From NCBI GenBank assembly GCA_036346355.1, contig JAYEVF010000027.1, positions 124,001-188,000 on the forward strand: 64,000 nt of DNA, written 5' to 3'. Positions 1-11,892 of the stretch are shown piece after piece (positions within the stretch are counted from its first letter, which is position 1; each line of letters starts with the position of its first letter). The notes under the pieces were generated by a model. It did not search any database. It saw nothing but the letters and a program-made list of their open reading frames with translations, and was not told the DNA's origin. Origin of the DNA: Rhipidocladum racemiflorum. Its lineage: Eukaryota > Streptophyta > Magnoliopsida > Poales > Poaceae. The translations under genes and the position numbers were made by a program.

Positions 1-1137
1 AATAATGAGATAGATGATAACAATCTACTCACAGCCCTTTTGTGAGTGAGATAACGAACAAGACCCTCCATGGCCTTAAAAGTTCAATATAACCATAAGT
101 GACATCTTCACTGATATGAATCATTTCCAAACCATTTAAATAGGTTTTTAAAGATAGAAAACAATTAACTATGTGATGACTTTACCAAGTGCTCATGACC
201 GCGAGCGCGGCTAATCGATTAGATTTAGACTCTGCAGAGTTTGTACTGCTTTACCCACAAGATATGTTATCCCTTTTTGCAAGCTATAAGACACACTTCC
301 TTTGGTATGTCCGCGGGGAGTTCATAACGAAACCGTTCGATTACTTGAACCTTAACTTTGCACTAGCCCAATGACGTTATTCCTGACTATGATGGAAGCT
401 AAAAGGGTAAAAGTAATTCCGGAGTCAGTAACCCACCAGGAATAGTAATTCCGGAGTCAGTGACCCACCAGGAATAAAACAGCCCCAAATTCATAGCCAG
501 GCGTACATCGTTACAACGGCAGATGCCAACACCTCGGTGATGACACCTCCCTCGAGCAAACCTATATCTGGAATGCCCGTGCTACAACTGCCTACCAATG
601 TGCAAAGCTAGTTTCAAATAACTTTAATAGGTTAAGACTGTCCCATTTCAGTACTCGTGGATGTACGGTTATCTTGGCCTGAAAACAACACATTAGCTCG
701 GTCCTTATTGTGACATGGGCAATACTCCACCCTATCTACGCACATGTTAAAACATGTACAACTAGCTATTGCCAATAGTCACCCATGTCGAAACAATAGT
801 TTTATTTTTATTTTTATCAAACTACCAGTATCCTTTACTGCTTAAATAAACCATAAAAGATTTCATAAATAGAAGTGTGGTTGTAAACATTTCCAGTATT
901 GATCTAAAGCAGTGCTAAGCAATAAGCGATTATACCCAGTTTAATGAACTTAATCATTCCTATGGTTTTCATGGATCGTATGTAAACCTGATTAAGGGGA
1001 ATCCATCAATTCGGGTCATAACTACCAAGTAACACAAAATAAGGATTTATAGAAATATGAGCATGCAGGAAGATTCTTAATCACATTTTTAGTGGATTAT
1101 GAAATCTGGGTTCAAGAATGCTCAAGGGGGTGCTTGC

Positions 1138-1200
1138 CTTGCTCCTCAGTAGTATAGGTAGGATTAGAGTCGTCGACGGTGAAGTCGGTAGTCTCAGCGT
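1138..1200 (-). other. Candidate exon 2 of an LTR-embedded spliced micro-ORF
   Basis: On the minus strand a TAG acceptor (1201-1203) is followed by 63 nt without a stop when read in phase 1, ending CAAG before a GC-type donor (GCAAGC, GC at 1136-1137). The peptide is acidic and ends TTEEQ. The same arrangement recurs in the other long LTRs here. A possible exon 1 donor (TTCG|GTAAGG) lies at 2710-2709. The third exon would be left of the window. Splicing is inferred. Confidence 0.45.
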
Positions 1201-2851
1201 CTATACGTCGATTAAGAACATAGCAAATGAAATACTTCAATAAAGGTAAGAGAAGAAAAAGCATAAACAACGAAGACAGAAGATGAAAGATTCAAATAAA
1301 ATCAATCCAAATCAGTCAGTGATGGCAATCATTTCATCATTTCATGTACGACCAAGTCATAGATTTAGGTCCTAAGGATAAAAGTATAAGGGTATCTATA
1401 GCATGACTACTTTCCTTTGTGTATTATTTTATTTTAATTTACGAATTCAGGAAGCTAAGATTGTAGAATTAAATTTAACAAAGTTCATTTCCAGTGTGTA
1501 TGATCAATTGTACTAATATGAATTAGCATGGAAAGCAATCCTAATCATATTAAATGAAAGTATATGGTGCACCCTAACTTTCATCTTACCATCTGATCCT
1601 AATTAGTGTAATGAGCACAAAGAAACAAGTTTCATTCATTTTGGACCATTTTTGAGTAAGTTATAGCAATTATATCAAATTTATGCATTAAATTGAATCC
1701 TAATAGAGAAATTTCACAATTCAACTACAACTTTGAATCTAATCACATATTTGGACATTACTTGATGTAAGGATTCAAATAAAATTGGTTTTACTTAATT
1801 TGGACTTAGTTTGCAAAAATCCTACATGGAACATATTTAAATTTCAAACTTTAAATTCAAAATCAGATTTAAATTCCTAAACAAGTTTGAAATGTTTTTG
1901 CATATTATGAAACTAGAGGATTTATAACGAATTTAGAAATTTGTTTCATTCAATTTGGAGCTATAAATAAAAAGTTATTTAAGTTTGAAGCCATTCGGTT
2001 AATTGAATTTAGGAAATTGGGAAATTACGTTTTCCTCAAAGGAAAACGCATTTTCAACGTTTCGCGCGGCTGGGCTTTGAATTGGGTCATTGTCGGCGAT
2101 ACCGTGGTCCACCCGTCAATGGCTCGCGTCTGGCGTCTGAAGTAGAGCTCCGCGGTATCTTGGTCGCCCGCACGGCGTCGCCTCGACATCTTGCGCCCAC
2201 AAGGCAGTGACACCACACACACGTGCTGCGCGCCAGATCTATCCAACTGACGGATCGGGCCCAAAGGCCAGCGACTCCGAGCAGAGGCGCTCGGATTTGA
2301 GTTCACCGGCGGCGAGGTTTGGCCGGAACGGTTGAATGGATCTCACCGTTAGGTTCAGCACATTCTTGTGCACCCAAGGTAACCATCGGTTGAGTCTAAA
2401 CTTGGCCGGAGCATGGAGTTCAACGGTGGCCGGCGGCGGCTTAGGGTGAAGAATGGTTCGATTGAGCTTACAGTTCAAATTGAGTCCAATGATTACTTGC
2501 GTGAGCTTTGGGAGGTCCTAGGGACTCTATTGGTACACTTAACTCGAAGGAAAAATGGACGGGTAGTGTCCTCACCGTGCGGCGGCGATGGTGGAAGAGG
2601 TTGCACGGTGCGGGAGTTCCTCGGCAATGTTCGGGCTGAAACAAGGGACGCAAGGGTTCCATAAGTAACCGAGGTTGCCATAGGATCAAACGATTTGGAT
2701 GTTCCCTTACCGAACTGCCGAAATTTGGAGTTTCCCCCAAATCAAGTCTTGCCGGCAAGGAAGAAGACGGTGCGGTTTTGGTTAGTTCGGACGCCGGAAG
2801 ATGAATGGGTGGAAGGGAAGGGGGTGCGGCTCAAAGGCGAACGCTAACATG

Positions 2852-2860
2852 CCTTTTATA
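2852..2860 (-). promoter_or_regulatory. TATA box of the LTR promoter
   Basis: TATAAAAGG on the minus strand in the GC-rich part of the LTR, about 1.3 kb from the LTR 5' end. Transcription would start near 2825 and run leftward. Confidence 0.6.
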
Positions 2861-4167
2861 GCCGGAGTATGGCGGTAAAAAGCTTCGGCCAAGGTGTGAA
2901 CTCGGCGAGGGGTTTGGCGGCTTGCAACAGAGAGAAGTATGGCCGGCTAGGCAAGGTGGCGGCGGTGTCAGAGGGAGGGCGACGTGGAGGCCTTGGAGCT
3001 AAGCCAGGCGATGCCAGAGAGGGAAGGCCAGAGGCGGTGCACCGGCTCCGGTTGCTTCGGCCACGCACGAGCAGAGAGGAGCAAAAGGAAGAAGAAAGCT
3101 CTGACGAGTGGGTCCCGACCCCACGCGACAGAGAGATATGGAGAGGGGGTGAGGCAAGCAAATGACAGGTGGGGCCGGCTACGAGAAGAAGGCCCATATG
3201 GCAGTGAGATAGAGATGTGAGTGGGGTACACGGGCCAGATTGGGTCCCAAGGAGAATAGGGCCCACTGGTCAGCGAATGGGGGTAAAGGGGGTCTGGTCT
3301 GACACGCATTAATGGCCTAGGCCCACATGTCAGCCAAGGGAGAGAGAGGAAAACAAGGTTCAAAGTATCCAAAAGAGATAAGGTCCTCATGTTTCGGCTA
3401 AAGCTGGCACCGAATATTTTTGAAAATTTTAATTATAGATCTTGGATAAGATTTCTACCCACAATAAAAATTTCGAGTGATTATCTCTTCTAGATATTTT
3501 ATTAAAATTCTGACAATGCCAAAGACACAAAATAATCATTTCGGTTTTTGAATTGGTTAAGGATCTAAATCAACCTATTTATTTTTGAAATTTTTATTGA
3601 GAGTGTGGTTCTTTACCAGGGATCTACCATAAAAATTTCAGCACTAAAATCATAACATTTATTTTTATAAAATTCTTTTACTAGTTTCTGCAGAATTCCA
3701 AATCTGTGTTGTTTAATTGGAAATCAATAGTTAAAATACCTATAAATTTTTGCAGATTTTTGTGGATGAAGTTAAGGTAGCCAAGATTACATGGTAAAAA
3801 TCCTAAGGTCTAAAATGCAACACGTTTTTCTCCACAATTCTGACATTGGTCTGGACAGAGATAGAGATGATAAATTAAAATGGTTTTCTCAATACTTAAA
3901 TACCTCCACATGGTCTCTTGACCAGCTAAGGATGATTCTAGGGTTGTCCAAAGTCAGGTGTAAAATTTACTAAGGAAATTTTTTTTATTTCTAACCACTT
4001 TACCAATTGATATTTTCTCTCTTTCCTTCTTTCATTTTAATCCATTAAACACTAAATCACTCAACAAAACAATAATTTGCACACATCAAGCATAAAATGC
4101 AACAATAAAGTGAGTTCACATATATAATATTGGATTTTTGACTTTTTATAAATTTGAGGATGTTACA

Positions 4168-4204
4168 GATCTACCCTCCTTACAAAAATCTCGTCCTCGA
4201 GATT
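4168..4204 (-). other. Polypurine tract and conserved palindrome next to the 3' LTR
   Basis: The reverse complement of 4168-4182 is purine-rich (AAGGAGGGTAGATC) and touches the LTR start, as expected for the plus-strand primer. At 4187-4204 lies AATCTCG-TCCT-CGAGATT, a palindrome also found at the same place in the two other chromoviruses of this window. Confidence 0.7.
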
Positions 4205-4222
4205 TGCGAGGGCTAAGGAAAT

Positions 4223-5183
4223 TTAGAAGAAGTCTGGAAACTCATTCATGAGATGATCTTCACGCTCCCACGTGGCTTCTTCCTCGGTATGATTACTCCA
4301 CTGAACTTTCAACATCCTATGAATTTTGTTCCTTGTATGTCGCTCGATTTCTTCAAGGATGCGAATAGGATGCTCTCGATAAGATAGATCAGGTTGCAGA
4401 TCGAGATCGTCGAGAATAGTAAGATCAGTTGGTACACGAAGACATTTCTTGAGTTGAGATACATGGAAGACGTTATGAACTTCCGACAAACGGGGCGGCA
4501 ATGCCAACTTATATGCCATTTCTCCCATCTTTTCGATAATCGGGTAAGGTCCGATATATCGAGGAGCTAGTTTCCCGCGGATTTGGAAACGACGAACTCC
4601 ACGAAGGGGGGAAACTTTCAAATAGACATGATCTCCGACTACGAAACTTAAATCACGTCGACGATTGTCGGCGTAACTCTTCTGACGTGATTGAGCTTCC
4701 TTGAGTCGACTTCTAATCATATCAACTTGCTCTTGGGCTTCTTGGATAATATCTGGGCCGAAGAAATTTCTTTCTCCTGTTTCAGACCAAAAGAGAGGGG
4801 TTCGGCACTTTCTTCCATAAAGTGCTTCAAAAGGGGACATTTGAAGACTGGCTTGAAAGCTATTATTGTAGGAGAATTCAGCAAAGGGTAAACTTTTCTC
4901 CCAATTCATGCCATAAGACAGCACACAAGCTCTCAGCATGTCCTCTAGTGTTTGGTTGGTCCGCTCAGTCTGCCCATCTGTTTGGGGATGATAAGCCGTA
5001 CTGAAATTTAGCTTTGTCCCTAACAGTGTATGCAAACTTTCCCAGAAACGAGATGTAAATTGAGATCCACGATCAGATACAATTGTCTTGGGAACTCCGT
5101 GAAGACGGACAATGTTTTCAAGATACAACTCCGCGAGTTTGTCTCCAGGGTGAGTGGTTTTGACTGGTATGAAATGGCTAGTA
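4223..5183 (-). pseudogene. pol: Chromovirus pol C-terminus: integrase core to chromodomain
   Basis: An open frame (to about 5176; first ATG at 5128) holds the second half of integrase: SDRGSQF with the second catalytic Asp, then the Glu in QTERTNQ, a GPY/F-type module (RGKLAPRYIGPYPI) and, near the C-terminus, a chromodomain (QWSNHTEEEATWE). This order identifies a Ty3/gypsy chromovirus, whose integrase inserts the cDNA and whose chromodomain is thought to guide it to chromatin. The frame is lost at about 5180, just upstream of HFIPVKTTHPG, where LTR-like AT-rich DNA begins. Gag, protease, reverse transcriptase, RNase H and the first catalytic Asp are missing. It cannot be functional. Confidence 0.9.
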
Positions 5184-7319
5184 CATATCTATATCTTCAT
5201 AATCATCTATTTCTTAATCAATCTGTTAAGAATAAACCCCAACAAACACTAATAATCCAACTAACTCTGATTCTCCCCTCCTACTAGTTTATCAACCCAA
5301 GAATCCAAGTCGACATATTATTTACTTGCAATGATCCGTTTAATCCACCCCGAATACTTTACAATCCCATACATCTTCCAAAATCTCCCACGACTATATT
5401 GTTTAAATTGAGAACTACTATCACTGTCTATCTCCTTAGTATTTCAACGATCATCATTCAAAGATCAATTTCATATTAACAACCCCCACATTATCACTAC
5501 TATTCACCCATCTCCAATTACATTCCATACTATGGGTTCTATTCAAACTATCCTCCAAATAGTCATTTTCATAATCGAAGGGTGTTTTATTAAAAATAGT
5601 TATTATGGTGGATCACTATTCTAAGGCGACAAAGAGTTACGGATAACAAATTTCAAGGAGGTATAATCAACAGGTATAACTAACAACCTCACGTTTGACA
5701 TCATCATTTTATATACACAGCAATGCAATTTGTAAAACATGGTAAAACATTGATAAATCATGGGATCAACGTGCGTGAAGGAGACTTGCCTCGGTCACAG
5801 CAAGAAGGTTGAACTCTCTGAAGTCCGTGGCGGGTCGGGCGGACTTTCGGAAGCGTCGACTACGCGCAAAACGAGGCAATAAATAAATAAAATCCAAAAA
5901 TTATAAAATTAGTACTGGCAGGTAGATCTTGATTTTAGATGAATTTAGAAACTTGAACGGAGTCAATCGGAGTTCGGACGCAAAAGTTATAAGCGTTCGA
6001 AGTTGGAAAATGATGGAAAATCAAGAAAAAGAGAAAAATTGCTGTTTGCTACAGTAACTTGCGAGAAACTTGGTTCCAGAACCGAACCAAACTACAGAGC
6101 CCCTTTTGCTTCAAAAAAAAATGGAATTTTGCCCCATTTTCGCACGGATTTGGATCAAACAAAAGCCTAGAACCTCTAGATAACATCCTTAGGGACATCT
6201 AGGAGGAAGGGATTGAACCAAAACTCACCGGAATCGGAGAAATCGACGAAGAACGGAGGTTCGGCCGAATGCACAAAAGCTCCAAATTCGTCGCCCACGG
6301 TTGAGAAATCCTAAAATTGATGGTTGGGTTAGAATCTAGACTCATCCACGGTCACAAAGAATCAAGTGGCATGAAGAATGGCTCACCGGAGAAGAATCTA
6401 CAAGCATGAACTTGACGAACACTGAAAAAGTTCAACCCAACGTCGGTTTTCTTGATCTCACGAGCACATGCGTGGAGTAGAGGGAAAGGGGAGCACACTC
6501 CCGGAACCGGGATACTTATACGGAGTGGATGGAGGTGGTGGTGCGGCGTTTGGACGAGAAACGGACGAGTTAATGGCAAGTGAGTGGATTTCAGTTTTTC
6601 TTGAATGAGGCCGTTTCCGGCGAGCTTGATGGCGCACCGAGGTGGGGAATAGCAAGAGCTCGTCATTGCGGATCCACCGGAACCGACCGTTCGCAATTTG
6701 GAGTTGAAACGGGGAAGTTAGGAGCGCATGAGTGCAAGCCCTAGCCATTGGAGAGAGCTCCACCTTCTCTGTTCTTGGAGTTGGCTGGAGGTTGAAGATG
6801 ACTACTGTAGCAGTGACACGTGGCAAGCTCCGGTTGGCTCTCCTTTACGCAAACGATTCGCCCTAGAGAAAAATAAGGAAAAATGGCCTAAAAATTCTGG
6901 AAAAATTCCTAGAGCCATTTTAGAATATTTGGGACCCAATAAAATTGGTTTGGTTGAATTTGGATGATTTTTGTGGAATTGGATATTCGGGCGCGGATCG
7001 TAGGCATTAAACAAAAGCCACGCGAGATAAAATAGGAATGGAGGTCCAAAAATTCGGGGAATGATTCCTAAAATCATTTTGGAATATTTGGAACATTTTA
7101 GAAGTGGTTTGGAGATTTTTGGAGCATTTTTGGACTCGGGTGAATTTTCGGGTACCGGCGGGACTGGAAAACCCGATTTTTCGACCGGGAGGGAATTAAT
7201 TCCCGATTTTGGATAGGAATGGATGCCAGGTTAATATAAACACCAACGAAACTCCAAATTTTGAATTTACTTTATTTAAATTAGTTTTTTCTCCAGAAAG
7301 CGAAAACTAGGGTGTTACA
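5184..7319 (-). mobile_element. LTR fragment fused to the pol remnant
   Basis: This ends GGGTGTTACA at 7319, an LTR 5' terminus in minus orientation. It contains the block GGGATCAACGTG...ACTTGCCTC (5763-5792), a repeat-family motif around GCAAAAGTTATAAGCG (about 5980), an exon 1-like donor (CG|GTGAGTTT, GT at 6228-6227) and a TATA-like CGTATAAGTA near 6510. The palindromic blocks seen near the 3' end of the other LTRs are absent, so the LTR 3' third was lost together with the 5' part of the gypsy element. Whether it is the same element's 5' LTR is not decidable here. Confidence 0.6.
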
Positions 7320-8433
7320 TTGGGCGGTGCGGTGGCCTATGGCTCGGGTAGGAGAAGGAAGGCGCGTGGTAGGGGAAGCAACAGCGGCCAAGGCGGGTCC
7401 TAAATAGCCATAGATGAGCGGCCTGCTCTAGCCATCATGAACTTGGTTCGCTAGACAACCAGAAGAAGACATCGCCGGCAGGATTCCTAGGAGCGGCTGG
7501 ATTCCTGGGAGCTCTAGCGGGCGGCAACCTTTGGCACTGCAACAAGCCACCATGGTAGGGATTCGGTCAATGGAGCTCAACAAGGAAGAAACGGACAGGG
7601 CGGCTGGAACTTTGCAGGGAGATTCGGTGGGGCAAGGAGAAGAATTGGCTGCCATGGCTGAAAAACAGGAGCACTCGCGTGAGAAAGAGGAGGATGGATG
7701 AGGAGCAAACTGGCTGATAGTGGGCCAGGAGGGGTTTCATTTTGCTGCCAGGTGGGCCGGCCATGTCAGGGGCACAAGGCACTGACCGGTGGTCCCAAGT
7801 GGCAGTGAAAGGGCAAAGGGATTATGTTGAATGCATTTTCTGATTTTTGGACAGCAAGCACAAAAGGATTTATTTGGACTATCAAAACACATTGAAAAAT
7901 TTTGTAAATTTTTGTGAATGATTCTGAGTATATTTTTGAACTACCTCAAAAATTTCAAGTGAAAATAATGTTCCAATAATTCTAGAAAAATCTGACAATG
8001 CTTATGTTGGAAATAGGCCTTTTCTGAAAATGATTTTTTTTCTGAGGTTCAAAAATAAGTCCAAAAATTTTGAAATTTTTAATGAACTATCTCAGAATTA
8101 TCTATATTCTAATATAAAAATTTCATAGCAAGAATACTTATATTTATTTTTATAAAATTCTTTAATTGAAGTAGGCCCGATTTAGTCAAAACTGTTTTTG
8201 ATTTTGCAAAGATGATCTAACACTGATTTGGGATTTAATTGAAATTTTTTCTCAAATTTTATTTTCTAAAGTTTTTGAATTTAAAGTCAACCTCTTTCTT
8301 CTAGGTCAAATAAAAGATTGTTTCTTGTAGCATAAATCCAAAAAGAATTACCAAAATAATTAAAAGTAAATTTAAGATCATAATTCATATTTTAAATTTT
8401 TAATTCCATTTATTTTAGTTTGAGGATGTTACA
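7320..8433 (-). mobile_element. 5' portion of an LTR related to the one at 1-4167
   Basis: It ends TTTGAGGATGTTACA, like the 4167 terminus, and shares the stretch around TTATTTTTATAAAATTCTTT in U3. A TATA-like CTATTTAGG lies near 7400 on the minus strand. It could be the remainder of the 5' LTR of the chromovirus remnant, split by the LTR that ends at 7319. I cannot confirm this because the left junction is gone. No gene is visible. Confidence 0.5.
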
Positions 8434-10543
8434 ACCTTAGAACCAAACTAAATCGCCATCTACGATTTCTTGATAATCTCCAGCTTCTTGGAACTGTGAA
8501 AGGGGTTGGTTTAAGCAAGGGTGAGTACACACAGTACTCAATAAGTCACACGAAAAAGTACTGAATACTATATGGAAGGGATTAACAATGGGTTGGCATA
8601 AGGTTTAGGTATCGTGGATGCAATTTCATTTGTAATGACATTTTACATTTGAAATACAAATCATAAAATATAATAGTAATTGGGGGTTTCCACGAGTTTA
8701 TTACAATTAAGCCATATTAACAAATTCATCAAAGTTACTTGAGCTAGGTTACGGGTGTCATCCCAAATCAAACTTAGCTTCATTAACTGGAAGCACGGCG
8801 TATTCGAATACCATTCATTAGACAAGACTCTGTAGAGCTGCTCAGCTTTACCCACAAGATGTCTATGGCCGTTGATGCCACGTACGAATCACATGCAACT
8901 TAAATGCATGCGGCCAAGCTGAGACGATCACAACTTTTTGTTGAACATTCTTGGCTTAGCCCTTAACCGATAGGTCTGAACACTCCACCTAGGACCCACT
9001 GCCCTAAACGAGTAAATACCGTTGTGAGAAGCGGCAAATGGCTCTACAGTCCATTTCCGTTCCACCCCTTCAGTTACTGCCCTACTAGGAAGGCTGATTC
9101 CCATTCTACTCCAAAATGGTACCACCAACAAATTAAGAGTTCTCCAGGAAATGATCAATGTACTGGGCTATGTCGAGAACGGATCCACTGAACAGTCCGA
9201 CTTGTAGTTGAGCGGAAACTTAAGTTATTTACTTTGCTCAAGGGCACTAACATGTGCCAGCCACCAAACAACCATGGCTTATGTCATCGGTCGGGGATCG
9301 GGCTCACATCCACCTAGTGGTTAGCCCAATCCTGTCCCCCTAATCGTAGCACAATTTCAAAAATAACCCGAGCCAACTGCTTGACAATATTTTATTTCTC
9401 TTTTAAAGATTTTAAGTGAAACTAACCGGATTAATAATTAACTATTGTTGCATAATTAATAACTAAGGTTATTTAAGGGTGGTTTAACAGGGTTCAATAA
9501 TGTCAAGGAGGCTAAGAGCAATTTGGCATTAACTAATTATCATGTCATTCTAAATTATTCATTTTCAATATTTCAACATACGAGTAAAATAATGCTGTAG
9601 AAAGTAAATATTATAATGTTAGGAATAATTGGGTTCAACATAATCAATGGCGCGCGGCTTGCCTTGCTCGGCGGCGGGATCATCTAAATCGTACTGACAG
9701 TAGTCGTACTTAGCTTCCATCTGGTCCTGCTCCTGTTTCGGGCACTGCTTCTACTCCTGCGGCGGCTTGACAGTCGAATCTAGCGCGAAAACTGACAACC
9801 GGTAAATAAACAAACAAAAAAAGCAACACAAAAGAAAAACCGAAGAAAAACAAAAACAGGACTGGGAGAGAGAGTTTGAGGGAAATTCTATCATTTTGGG
9901 AATTTTGGAGACTCCAGATGAAGGAACGAAGGCTGTTTTTGGACTCAGTGGATCGAAACAGTAAAGAATATGTATTTTTGGGCATTATTGGACTTTTGGG
10001 AATTTTTCGGATTTTTCTGGAATTTTCTGGAGATTTTCGGATTAAATAAATAATTTAAATCTGAAAATAAAACAAAAAAGGAAAAAAAATGAAAATCCGG
10101 CCGCACAGTACTTGGGCCAAAACTCGGCCCACTGGGGGGCGGCCTGCGCGCACGGCTGGGCCGGGCCCAAGTGCGAAGCGACGCTAGTGTTTCGGCCAGG
10201 GTGGGCTGGGGGCGGCGGCGGTGGCAGAGTGGGACCGGAGGTGAGGAAGAGAGGGGAGGGGCGAGGAGCAACGGAGGGAGTGGGGTGGCGCAAGGAGAGA
10301 GAGGTGGGCGACCAATGGCCGGGGCCGGAGGCGGAGGCGGCGCGCTATGCGGGCAGCGCGAAGCGCGGTGGCGAAGCGGCGTGTGGCACACTGGCGGCGA
10401 CGATCGCGTGGAAGCGGAACACGTGGCGATGCGGGGCGGCGGGCGTGCGACACGATCTTCGCGGGCGAAGCGCGTGGCGGCGCGGTGGCGCCGGGGCTGG
10501 AGGAGGCGGTCGAGCGCGCCGGGGCGCAACGCAGCTGAGCCGG
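8434..10543 (-). mobile_element. LTR interrupted on both sides (3' part of a long LTR)
   Basis: It carries the hairpin GAGTACacacaGTACTC at about 8522-8540, the palindromic block at 8795-8864 (GTATTCGAATAC, CTCTGTAGAG, TTTACCCACAAGA), the block GCTTGCCTTGCTC at 9657-9669, and a GC-rich stretch from 10100. This is the usual module order of the long LTRs here in minus orientation. The left end was cut by the element ending at 8433 and the right end by the Tat LTR at 10544. Confidence 0.65.
8437..9779 (-). other. Candidate spliced micro-ORF in the LTR (exon 2 9663-9779, exon 3 8437-8486)
   Basis: Minus strand. Exon 2 (117 nt) follows a CTAG acceptor and ends GAGCAAG before a GC donor (GCAAGC). 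It is open in phase 1 apart from one TAG. Exon 3 can start after CCAAG at 8486, preceded by a pyrimidine-rich tract and the GAGTAC hairpin. It then reads in the same phase to TAA at 8437-8439, giving the junction AAEQ-E-AGDYQ. A stronger-looking acceptor (TTTCACAG at 8494) would change the frame. Splicing is inferred. Confidence 0.35.
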
Positions 10544-11037
10544 TGTGGAATACCTGGATCCTAGGTATTTGCACGGCAGGCCATAAAGACTACCCAAGGG
10601 ATGTGGGCTGTGTCGGTCATACAACAAAGACATTACCTGGATAGCCATCAACGTGACTAACAAGGAAGACTAGAAGATGGTAACCAATTCTTGTTAGGAA
10701 AGATACGATTGTAAGCATGTCCGGTAGGAAAGGATAAGGATAAAAACCCCATGTCGTGACCGACTGGGATTTTGTCATGTAACCAACTAGGATGTTTCCA
10801 TCCCTTACCTATATAAAGGGAGCGGGGGTCTCAAGCAGAAAAATAAGAAAAACAAAAGGAAGAAAGCATACGCATATAATTCTAGAGCACAGGATTAGGG
10901 TATTACCTCCACCGTCGAGAGCCTGAACCTGTATACATCCTTTGTCCCCTGTGCTACCATCTAGCTTGGATCCAGTGCCTAGCCCCACAATTCATACTCA
11001 TTATTGCCGACGAAACACCCGTCGATAGTTGGCACGC
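10544..11037 (+). mobile_element. 5' LTR of a Tat-lineage Ty3/gypsy element
   Basis: It begins TGTGGAATA, carries TATATAAAG at 10810, and ends next to GTTGGCACGCCAGGTAGGGG, the primer-binding type I associate with Tat/Retand-like grass elements. An inverted relative lies at 52715-53204 with the same ends (TGTGGAATA...TCGACA). Here the last bases read TCGATA, a one-base change from the expected CA. Confidence 0.85.
10810..10818 (+). promoter_or_regulatory. TATA box of the Tat 5' LTR
   Basis: TATATAAAG followed by GGAGCGGG, 266 bases into the LTR. This is a typical U3-R position. Confidence 0.65.
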
Positions 11038-11057
11038 CAGGTAGGGGCTGCAGAAAG
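11038..11057 (+). other. Primer binding site
   Basis: GTTGGCACGCCAGGTAGGGG directly follows the LTR. The minus-strand relative has GTTGGAGCGCCAGGTAGGGG in the same place. Confidence 0.7.
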
Positions 11058-11076
11058 ATCAGATTCATCAAGCTTG

Positions 11077-11892
11077 ATGGCTTCCTGCAACAGCATCAAC
11101 ACCTTCGCCCCCAGAGAGGTTTTCTGTTTCAGGAGCCTGAGTTTCGTCGCTTACAGACTCGACGAACTGACTCTCTCAGACCCAGTCCCACCCAGGGCAG
11201 GATCCAACTCCTCGGACCAAGAACAGATCCGATCGGAGAACCCATGCATTTTTCGAAGGATCTACAAGCTGGAGGACGAGCGCTTCGTCTCGGAGTGCCA
11301 GCGGGATGCCGAAGAAGTAGCAGAGGCAAACCGACTTCGACGCATGACCCAAGAAGCGTGCACTCGGTCTCTCCAAATCTGAGGCCGCAACATCAACGAG
11401 GACATCCTGCATGAAAAGATGGGAGGTCAGGATGTTTTTCGTACACGGCGGTAGAATATCGTCGCCTAAACAACACTCCTCGACACCTTGGGCTCGATAA
11501 TCGCAGCTGATAGCCCCGCCACCCCGATCATGGCCCAAGTCAAGGCCATGGTAACAGCGGCGGCGATTCAGCACAATCAATGAGATCAGACCACGGCACA
11601 CCCCCGCATCCACGCAGCCTCACATACTGCAAGCAGTCAGATGGCTCGTGGTCAGGCTGAAAGCAGTCGGCAAAAGTCTTGCCAAGACAGGAATGAGCGT
11701 CCAACCGCCCACCATGACCTCCGCCAAGACCTCATTAACATAAGACAAGAGCGGGAGGACGAGGAACGGCATCATAGAGACAACGACTATGAGCGCTTCG
11801 GCATCAGTCGTGACAGGAGGAGCCAGGATCAAGACGGTTGGAGGAGTTAGCACCACTACGACCGGCGTAATGCCTCAAGTCGGGTAAAATCT
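11077..11892 (+). pseudogene. gag: Tat-lineage gag, N-terminal part, broken
   Basis: An ATG at 11077 follows the primer binding site by about 20 bases and starts a frame (MASCNSINTFAP...) that stops at 11380-11382. The product matches the reading of the inverted relative near 52150-52700: shared pieces are SINTFAP/NINTTFAP, DELTLSD/DKLALSD, RDAEEVAEANRLR and CTRSLQ. Beyond 11382 the gag-like sequence continues with further stops, rich in charged residues. At 11893 an LTR cuts it. The rest of this element (nucleocapsid, pol) is not seen on this strand downstream. It is not functional. Confidence 0.75.

Larger units (their letters stand above)
1..4167 (-). mobile_element. 3' LTR of a truncated Ty3/gypsy chromovirus, left end outside the window
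   Basis: The right end reads TGTTACA on the plus strand (TGTAACATCC in the sense direction) and abuts a purine-rich tract and a pol tail on the minus strand, so this is the 3' LTR of that minus-strand element. Visible blocks from left: a palindromic block near 200-265 (CTAATCGATTAG, CTCTGCAGAG, TTTACCCACAAGA), a conserved splice-like block GCTTGCCTT at 1132-1140, a GC-rich leader 2030-3400 and an AT-rich U3 3400-4167. The 3' terminus of the LTR lies before base 1. Family inferred from the adjacent integrase-chromodomain. Confidence 0.8.

Noticed and set aside
10042..10663. Several long GC-rich open frames on both strands (up to 209 codons)
   Set aside because: All six frames are open because of GC content. 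Products are Arg/Pro/Gly-rich without domains and lie in an LTR leader region.
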